From Asterella californica (Eukaryota; Streptophyta; Marchantiopsida; Marchantiales; Aytoniaceae), in assembly GCA_036924285.1 (NCBI GenBank), contig JAYKYS010000008.1, forward strand, positions 14,927,001 to 14,991,000: a DNA stretch of 64,000 bases, given 5' to 3'. Position 1 is the first letter of the stretch. Every line of letters starts with the position of its first letter. A program made the position numbers and the translations under genes. This document shows positions 56,448-64,000 of this stretch, piece after piece. The notes beneath the pieces are model-generated. The model was not told the DNA's origin and made no database searches. It saw nothing but the letters and a program-made list of their open reading frames with translations.

Positions 56448-57360
56448 TGTAACGACCTATGTTACACATAGGAAGTTTGTCTATTAGTAAGATATTTAGT
56501 TATAACTAAGTGTTGAGAAGGCTTATTTGCTGCCCAAGTACTTTAACGAGGTATCAAGTTAGTCATGACTAGCTAAAGTTAGTTATGGTTAAACTTAGCT
56601 GTATTTTTGACAAAATTCAGATATTTTCTAAAGAGTGAGCACTACTATCTTGTCATCTTGTCTAAAAGGTAGAAAGGAGGTGGAAAGTATCCCTTATCTC
56701 TTTTTTGACTTGATATTAGTGGTGGGATTAAAGTTATGGACTTTGTGGGAATTAAAAACAAGAAGAGATTCCACATGTTTCCTTTTTAGTGGGTCCTAGT
56801 GTAGAGGGGGGGTAGAAATTTGAGATTCCTTGAGAATATTCCAGAATCCTTTTAGAAGTTGTGGACTTTGAAGGAATAAGCCCATGTGAAAAGGTAAGAA
56901 GTCCATGTGATTAATGCTTTTATCTTAAGTAATATCTTAGTAAAACCCGATAAAAGTAGTTACGGTTGAGTTATCGAAGGGTACTAAAGTAAAAATCTAG
57001 AATGTATAAATAGAGGAGTAGAGAAGAGCTCCTCATCCTTGTTTTCACATCTTCGTAATGACAACTTGAGTAATATAGAGAATGTGGGATATTTTTAGCA
57101 TGTGAGAACTTGAGAGACGTCGTTAGAATGGAGGATTTTAGTTGATGAGTTTATGGATATTTTTAGTTGATAAGTTTGTGGGTGTATAAATGAGTGAACT
57201 TAACATTTTTCTCTTCAAGTTCATGGTGTGCTTCCATCAAAATCATCAGAGGTGACCCCTGAGTGAGAGACAGGCTCGACATTTGCAGATTCATCGATGA
57301 CGATCGTGGAGGTTGAGAGGTCGGGGGGTTGTTGATCGATGGGATCGTGGAGGGTTTACA
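56448..57360 (+). repeat. Element B 3' LTR
   Basis: It starts TGTAACGACCTATGTTACAC and ends GATCGTGGAGGGTTTACA. It contains a TATA box (TATAAATA, 57005-57012) and is the fuller of the two flanking LTRs. Confidence 0.95.
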
Positions 57361-57364
57361 GAAC

Positions 57365-58470
57365 AAGATTGAACGCCCAATTGTGTTGTGTGGTGCACGT
57401 GTGTTGCACTTAGGGTCAAGTTAGATCAGTAAAAACTGAGACAAAGCTTGATAGATTGGATAGTGAGGGCAACAAGATTTCATCGATTTGATCTAAGGTC
57501 TTGCTGTATCTCTCTACAGCCAAATACCACGTGTATTCCTACACCGTGTGTTGAACAGAGACAAGAGAAAAGAGAGAAATAACCACGAGAACAAACTTCA
57601 TGAGATTTTCCAGTCCTCATTTTATATACACTCCCTCTTCTTTTCTCTATGAACACGAAACTAAGAAATAGACGTGGGTTGTTTGTAATCTGCAACCAAC
57701 TCGTAAAACAAATCTTCGAACTCAAATCTACGATCAAAACTATCAAAGCGAAACTCAAAGCAAGGGAGACATCTCTTTGCTAACAAGAAGCTTCATCACA
57801 ATTTCATATAATATGAACTCTGATCCAAACCAAATCCATGTGCAGAAGATAGCTATCACAAGTCACACATAACCAACCAGAACTCTCACGGATCCAAAAC
57901 GACGAAAATCATAGCGAATGAACTAAAGAAGACCTATCTGAGAACTTTCTCTTTTCACCAAACGGTCTGTAGAAATCAGCAAGATCTCTTTTCTGTTGGC
58001 TCCAAGAACTTTTAGATCTGTTTCGCGACAGTCAAGATATCTCCAATTGTCAGTAGCAAATTATCGACATCCAAAACCTCCTCCATGCAGCTTAAAACCA
58101 CAAACACCCACAAAATGGACCGCTTGAACAATTCAACACACTTACAGTCTTCTCTTATGCTTAGATGAATACTCACTGATCGTGTAGACACCAAGAACGA
58201 AGAGCTTGGTCCATCGATCGCTAGAACCTCTAGTCGTAAGTGAAAAATTTCCATCTTTCAAACCTCATCACTTCACTATTATGTGCCCAAAGGAACCAAT
58301 TGAAGTGCACATGAGAAGCTTACAAGAGCTCTACCACTTGGTGCAATGAAAATGTAGACCAAAAGCATATCAAGAGGTAGTTATTTTTCTCCATGAGTGT
58401 CTTTGGAGCAAAAATGCAAATTGAAATTTGAAATTTGACTTCCAAGTAGAAGCCGGTTCATGACACGACA
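57365..58470 (-). repeat. LTR-like repeat, minus-strand copy
   Basis: On the minus strand it starts TGTCGTGTCATGAACCGGCT at 58470 and shares ordered blocks with 44768-46700. It has one unit where the plus copy has three 157-bp units. A TATA box (GTATATAAAATG) lies near 57630. It runs up to the element B boundary at 57364, so its end was probably displaced to the far side of element B by the insertion. Confidence 0.5.
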
Positions 58471-60462
58471 TCCATACTTTCATAAATCTTTAACGATCAT
58501 ACATCTGCTCGGTGTTGTGTCGTGGATCAACTAGTGAGTGAAAGGAGGTTGAGAAATAAATTTTCCCAAACTTGTTCAAAAAGTGAATATGAGGACACCA
58601 TTGTGTAAGGTTCAACGAGTAGAGCAAGATTGCCCTTTTAATCATCATAAAACAGGTTGGTGACATGACATGTTGACACTGACAAGCATCATGTATGGCT
58701 ACCATATGGCATTTTACGAGGTGACGGATGAATGACAAGCAAGCGGCTTCTGAGATATAAAAGTTGAGATTTTTACTTTGTAATGATACTCTTCGAGTCT
58801 AGAATCGTCAAGCTGCCGAAATGCTCAATGAGCTTCTTGGAGCACTAGGGATTTAGTCTCACATCTCAATACTGAAATCCAAGTTGAGAGAAAAAGGGTT
58901 TGAAACCTCCATTTTAAAATCGGGTTGTACTCGGTTTGGATAAGAGCCGTAAGTTCAAACGACCATAAGTTTCTACTAGGATGTTAGATATTTATGTTTT
59001 TTGTGTCACTGGAATAAGCTTGGTGAGGGCTTTCCAACGCTGTCAAAATTTTTGTTTGGTCCAATACTCAGAGAGCTCTATACGGTTTTTGACAAAAATA
59101 TATCATGTTTAGAGAAGATTTGAGCTTAAAAATACATTTTGAGTTGAATATTTGGCATCTTAGACCTGAACCTTGATCTCATATCGAGGTTGAGGGTGTG
59201 TTGTCTTTAGACAATTATTTGGGTCTTAAACCTCAAATCTGAAAGCGAGGTTCTGCAAAGAGTTGAGAAAAGCTGAACTTTGAGACTTTGTAATTTTTGC
59301 CGTGGGTGTCTATCTGGATAGATTTAGATATCACTGGAAAGGGCTTTTCGAGGACTTTCCAACTCGATTTTGTCACGTTTGGAGCTGTAACAAAAGAAAT
59401 ACATGCGTTTCAGATTACAGGAGAAAAGACGAGTTTGAAGTCCAACTTCGATTCTGAAATTGAGGTTGGAGGGGCTACCTTGGGGTCAGCTTTTCTCGGA
59501 AAAAACAAAAAAGAACTTCCTATCGGAAAGATATTTTCAGTGGATTTAATATTTTGGGAGCAAGGTTGAGTGTTAGAGTCCTAACCTCGATTGTGAAGTT
59601 GAGGTTGGAGGCTGAAGGGTTAGGTGGAACCTCTATCTTGAAATCAAGATTACTAATATACTTCAGGAAAGAGTAGAAACTTTAACTGCTCGTAACTTTG
59701 TTTGAAGAGCTTTCCAATGAAAAAATAATCATAAAATTTGGAGGAAAATTGAAGCTGAGCATTTGAAGTTCGGGTACAGTTTAAGGACATAAAAAAGTCG
59801 AGGCTATAGGTCAGAAGAGCCACACTTGAGGTTGTTACTTTTTGCATACACACTACTATGTTGTTTGTAGCTAGGAGCCCGGTGCTTTCTCAAACACGGC
59901 TTCGTGAAATTTGATACGATATTGGCTCCTCTCTGTGCACTTGTCCAAGGAGAGGTTCGTGCTTGGAAGCACACGTATGAGGAGGGATATCATCTTCAAT
60001 GCAATGCATCTTGCTCGTTGTCGTGGTGAGAGTCTTTCTTGGGGAGGGCGGACCTCCTGACTGTGATAGATCAAAGAGAAATGACCAGAAAGGAAAATAG
60101 GCCGCTGCAGACGATGAAATCTCAAAACACAGCCTCTTGTGTCCACCAATTGCAAAACAAACACTCAAGCACGCACTCAGGTACACAAATATGTCTCTCC
60201 GGAGTAGAAATAGCTTTATTTCAGCGTCAACTGCTTCACTGTTAAGAAAATATCTCTCTCCTCCTCTCCTAAGTCCTTCTCAGCTGAAAATTCCAAGGAA
60301 TTTGATCTTACGACAACCAAAGCCTTGTCAAAAACGATCTCCTTCCAATAAACCACCTCTGTCCGTTCAATTCTACTCCTTCCAAACCTCAAAACTGTGT
60401 AACATATGAGGTTCTTGTCTCCAAAACACTTTCCTGCCTCTCTCACGATCTCCCCTGCTCAC
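58471..60462. other. Non-coding stretch with long degenerate tandem units
   Basis: No gene is recognised. Between about 58880 and 59790 the phrase CTTTCCAA(C/T) recurs at 59031, 59356 and 59711, each time between a clause like GTAACTTTG/CATAAGTTTC and one like GAGGTTGAGG, giving units of about 325 and 355 bp. Another TGTTGTGTCGTGGATC start lies at 58513 (plus strand). Opposing open frames at 59871-60245 have no domain. Confidence 0.45.
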
Positions 60463-60680
60463 TCCACTCAATTCTGTCAAAAAAATCGATCCTCACTCAA
60501 CCTCCAAGCTTCTCAGCGTCTCCTCTCCTCAATCCACTCAATTCTGTCAGAAAAATCGACCCCCACTCAGCCTCCAAGCTTCTCAGCGTCTCCTCTCCTC
60601 AATCCACTCAATTCTGTCAGAAAAATCGATCCCCACTCAGCCTCCAAGCTTCTCAGCGTCTCCTCCCCTCAATCCCTAAT
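60463..60680. repeat. Tandem repeat, three units of 70 bp
   Basis: TCCACTCAATTCTGTCA begins at 60463, 60533 and 60603, with near-identical sequence between. Since 70 is not a multiple of three, the plus-strand open frame that spans it (60406-60768) reads each unit in a different frame and is not a real protein. Confidence 0.95.
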
Positions 60681-60774
60681 TCTGCTCCTTTTTCCTCCTT
60701 CCGCCTCAGTTCTCTCAGAAAACTCCCTTCAAAAGTGTCCCCCGATCTCCAACCGTCGTAGGTATTAAACCTAA

Positions 60775-60900
60775 AAGTTAAGGCCCCAGCTTAAGCTGCC
60801 CCCCTGCTGTCCTTATAAGTGCAGTCACTTATCACAAGCAGGGCCCTAGCTTAAGCTGCCCCCCTCTGTCCTTATGCGTACAGAGCATTATTTACAAAGT
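60775..60900 (-). repeat. GGGGGCAGCTTAAG boxes shared with the LTR-like repeat
   Basis: Two copies of AGCTTAAGCTGCCCCCCT occur at about 60788 and 60850. The reverse complement, with the neighbouring GTACGYAnAGAG phrase, matches 45410-45450 in the plus-strand LTR-like repeat. Confidence 0.6.
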
Positions 60901-60989
60901 TGGCCCCTTTTTAATACAAGTTTCACAGTTGTCTCCACAAACTCTACCCCTACACTAATAAAGGTTCACATAACGTCATTCTCCATCGC

Positions 60990-61735
60990 AAGCCTACTCG
61001 ATGCTTATTTAACTAATTAGCAAAAGTTTCCTGTGCTCTTGATGCCATCCTGAATATACTACAAGCCATCCAATGTAGGCCGAAGCCCTAACACTTATGA
61101 GGCTGCCCCACAGGGCTTACAGCCCCCCCCCCCCCATATGCACACCAGGTATCTCCCATAGTATATTCAGGATGGCATGCGGAGGCTTAGGCCAGGAAGC
61201 CCACGATTAAAGGAGATACCGGTCTCCCGCCCCTAGGTATACAGGACATGGCTGCATACCCAACATAGACTCCCATCCGGGAGGCCAACATGCCAGAATA
61301 GGAACCAGAGGCCAGGAGGGATTGATCCTGAGACCACTTCCCTCCTAGGCAGGCGCCCTATCACTGGGATGGCCTTTGGTTCTGTTCAAAAAGGTTTTAC
61401 AGTCTGTACATATGCTTTACTAAGGAAATCTTCCTGTAAGGTCTTTACTAGCTTTCTGTACGCTAACTTCTCTATACAACTCCGTTTTAAACGAGTAAAG
61501 AGTCAAAACTATAGTACTTGTGAACACCTACACACCTACGCAATCAGATTCTGAGTTCGAGTCACGAGTCAGAATCGACAGATTTCCCTCTATCGCATAT
61601 TTCTTAGTTTAAAACACGTGCTAACTATTACTTAAAGCACTTTCTGTCAACTAGAAGCATGAGGTCGCTCTCCTCGTCGAGCTTTACATTCTGGTGTCTT
61701 TCGACTCCTTCAGGGGTGATATTCCAACCTAAGCT
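60990..61735 (-). repeat. Dispersed repeat with tRNA-like head, copy 2
   Basis: It matches 22880-23545 over most of its length. On the minus strand box A-like ATCCCAGTGATAGGG (61370-61356) and box B-like GGATCAATCCCT (61328-61317) are at tRNA spacing. This copy has an extra segment that forms an inverted repeat and a poly-C run, listed separately. Confidence 0.65.
61042..61178. repeat. 20-base inverted repeat within copy 2
   Basis: ATGCCATCCTGAATATACTA (61042-61061) is the exact reverse complement of 61159-61178. The 97-base interval contains a run of about 14 C (61129 onward). One arm has no counterpart in copy 1, so it is an inverted duplication particular to copy 2. Confidence 0.95.
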
Positions 61736-64000
61736 AGGGGGCAGCTTGTCAAGCATGGCCCTAGCTTAGCTCCTGCCTAGCTTGTTAAGCTGCAGGGCAG
61801 CTTCCTTTACACAATATAGAAAAAAATCTCTTTGCATTACTTTTCACTGTACAGACCTATGTACAATACGACATCGTGCGTGCCAAGGTTGCCAAGAGAT
61901 CAAGGTTTATCAACTGACACTGAATGAGATGGGTTTAGGATGTAACGCTAAACTCTAAATTTTTGACTCAACATTGGATCCTCACAAGCCATCCCAATCA
62001 CCGACCGAGTTTGAACCTCGACTTGTACTTGCTAGGCTGAGAGCAAGACTAGCGGGCCAGATATGTCGTGACTTGTGGATATGGATAATAGAGGGTGTCA
62101 AAATCTTAACTCTAGATTCAATGACAGATGGATTTGTTGTCATGTTTCACTTTCGACAAACATTTCTACGAGTGAAAGACATAAAATTTATAAGTTGTGA
62201 TTTGTACCGCGACATATATAGTCGAAAATTCTAACGTCACGGTGACCAGTCTCTACCATGGCAGAACTAAGAGGAGCCTCATGGAGGCTCCTGTGAAGAG
62301 AACTCTTGTTATCTTTTGAACCTAGACTACATATAGAAATTTATCAGTCTGCTCATATTTTGGTACCCCTTAATATCATGAGCAATCAGACTAGAAATAA
62401 TGGATTAACTATAATCTGTACCCTAGTCGTCTTAATGTCATTCCATAAGATATTCAGTTTTATCTAAATCTAGTGAAATACTATAATGGTTTTGTGTTAA
62501 TTATGGATATACTTATTTAAGTTTTATTTAGTCTAACACTGCAAACTAGTTTATTAAAATTGGACAAGATCTCGAGATGATATCCATCGTATTGGTTATT
62601 TCCATCCAGAGTTTGAATGATCAACCATTTTGATTACCCTAACTGTGAAAACCTTTCATGTTTATCAACTTTATCTTGATATTTATCGTTGCACTGAGTT
62701 GTATAGATTAAGTTGGACTCAGATGGCTTTTTGTTTTCCATTTCTTGAGAGCATATTCCATCTTGTCTAGAAAATTTTCATTAGAACACATAAGTGAGAA
62801 AAAATAACCAATCAACAACAGTCTATTACTTAACCGAGATACTCTCACTAATAACAAGGGCTATGCATTTGAGATTTGTCCGATCTAAACTACTCGCTCT
62901 CTTTTTTAACAATTTTGGAACTATTTTGGATGTATAGTAGACTATACTACCATACTAGATGAAATGTATGATTTAAATATTTATACTCTCATGAGAATAA
63001 GTAGTGCTATCAAAATGTAAATTTTCTCTCTACAACAGACTATCATCTCACAACCTAACAACATGATACAATCTTAATAATTTTCTGACTTGGTTTACAC
63101 TCGTAGCTCTCCTGACAAAATGGTATCTATATTAAACTTTGGATTACATGACCTTGCAAATCTACCATGAACAATATGCAAGATGTAAAAAATCTCAGAG
63201 ACCGAAGATGCTGAGCAACAATAGGCCATGACACTTCTTGATTCAACATACAAGATATTCGTGAAAGCTTTACAAACATATTCAGACCCATCTTGTAGAG
63301 GATGATCTATGACAACAAGCTTATTTTTTGCTTATAAGTTAATCCATACAACAGTCTTGCAAAAGCAGACAATAAGCAATGTGTCTTTGTCAATGAAAAG
63401 AGTTTGACTCAATGAGGTGACATTTCTTACCATAAACTAATGAGAACAGTGTGTTTCTATCCGCTATTCATAAAATACATTGGGGCTATCACATAATCAC
63501 CAACCAGTTGTGTTTTAGTGAATAGACAACGTATTTGTTCATTTATCATTAAGAAACTGATAAATGAACAATCACCCAACCATTCACGGGATCTTCTCTT
63601 GGTCAAAGAGAAGTCTAGAGAGATTCAAGAAATCACCATCCCGAGTGTACGTGACGCCTACACTTACGATCTTTTGCAGATGATGTCATATTCTGATGAT
63701 GACAGAACAATTCATTCTTGAGAAAGTAAAAAAGGACCATGATCTCCTTCTAAAAATCTTCTGGTCTACTTGTCCAATGGGATAAAATAGTCAATAATAT
63801 GGATTGAGCTAAAGGTGGTTGATGTTATCTCTTCGAGGATCGACATGGAGTGGAAGTGACGGACAGGGACCTCAAAGTAGCATTGTTGTGCTTCTAATTT
63901 TTGGATCACATTCAAGGACAAAAGGTCTTTGACAAGATCTGCAAACTCGTAATTAAGACGGAGAAGTGGAGGATGCACAGCAGATGTTGCACGTAAGCTT
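61736..64000. other. Gene-poor AT-rich right end
   Basis: No gene is recognised. Short open frames (61974-62234 and 63518-63721 plus, 63766-63978 minus) have no known domain. Positions 61736-61805 repeat CTAGCTT/GGGCAGCTT phrases related to the boxes at 60775-60900. Small hairpins lie at 62272-62292 and 63535-63571. Confidence 0.4.
63535..63571. repeat. Perfect 14-bp hairpin
   Basis: TTGTTCATTTATCA is followed by a 9-base loop and its exact reverse complement. Confidence 0.85.

Larger units (their letters stand above)
47951..57360 (+). mobile_element. Ty3/gypsy element B, full length, with nested solo LTR
   Basis: The element carries two LTRs (689 and 913 bp), a primer-binding site, a leader with tandem repeats, a zinc-knuckle frame, gag, protease, reverse transcriptase, RNase H and integrase. 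GAAC lies on both sides (47947-47950 and 57361-57364) and is the likely target duplication. Pol is split by an inverted solo LTR of the same family at 52316-53230. Multiple stops and frameshifts make it non-autonomous. The integrase-last order places it in Ty3/gypsy. Confidence 0.95.

Noticed and set aside
60406..60768. 120-residue plus-strand open frame
   Set aside because: It spans the 70-bp tandem repeat, whose period is not a multiple of three, so each unit is read in a different frame. The frame is a by-product of composition.
61974..62234. 86-residue open frame near the right end
   Set aside because: It begins in plausible hydrophilic sequence but has no known domain and no neighbouring exon signals.

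Overview
The window looks like a stretch of plant nuclear DNA from a repeat-rich genome. It has a spliced gene with GT..AG introns, Ty1/copia and Ty3/gypsy retrotransposons, a Mutator-like transposase relic and tRNA-headed SINE-like repeats, and no operon-like gene packing. The one clearly intact host gene is a lipoxygenase with a plastid-type N-terminus, so the host is a land plant or a close relative. The lipoxygenase sequence and the fungus/moss-like gypsy family near 17 kb make a bryophyte (moss or liverwort) a reasonable guess, but this is an inference and no species is named.

Layout. 1-4.8 kb: unassigned sequence, then a decayed gypsy pol (element A, minus strand). 5.3-5.9 kb: a 176-bp tandem repeat. 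6.6-11 kb: gene-poor, with one LTR-like fragment and a chain of good splice sites that may be a small unrecognised gene on the minus strand. 11.2-13.4 kb: a broken Mutator-like transposase (minus). 13.9-21.6 kb: a possible composite terminal-inverted-repeat element holding an array of GTTATTT motifs, a third gypsy relic (element C, minus) with its reverse-transcriptase/RNase H core deleted, and a BED-finger-like fragment. 21.7-26.2 kb: AT-rich DNA with SINE-like repeats. 26.2-31.3 kb: a complete but inactivated copia element (plus) with two LTRs, primer-binding site and polypurine tract. 31.6-36.6 kb: the nine-exon lipoxygenase (minus), convergent with the copia element. 36.6-44.7 kb: mostly non-coding, with several short elements ending in TTAA that have a TATA box just inside one end. 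44.8-46.9 kb: an LTR-like repeat with a triplicated 157-bp unit. 48.0-57.4 kb: gypsy element B (plus), complete with LTRs, whose pol gene is split by an inverted solo LTR of its own family. 57.4-58.5 kb: an inverted partner of the 44.8-46.9 kb repeat. 58.5-64 kb: degenerate tandem repeats, a second copy of a tRNA-headed repeat, and unassigned AT-rich sequence.

Only the lipoxygenase has a predictable cellular role: dioxygenation of polyunsaturated fatty acids in the plastid, feeding oxylipin synthesis. Everything else recognised is mobile DNA at different stages of decay. I found no convincing wholly new gene system. The most interesting structures are the antisense solo LTR inside element B, the family of short TTAA-ended elements, the GTTATTT array, and the inverted LTR-like pair flanking element B.
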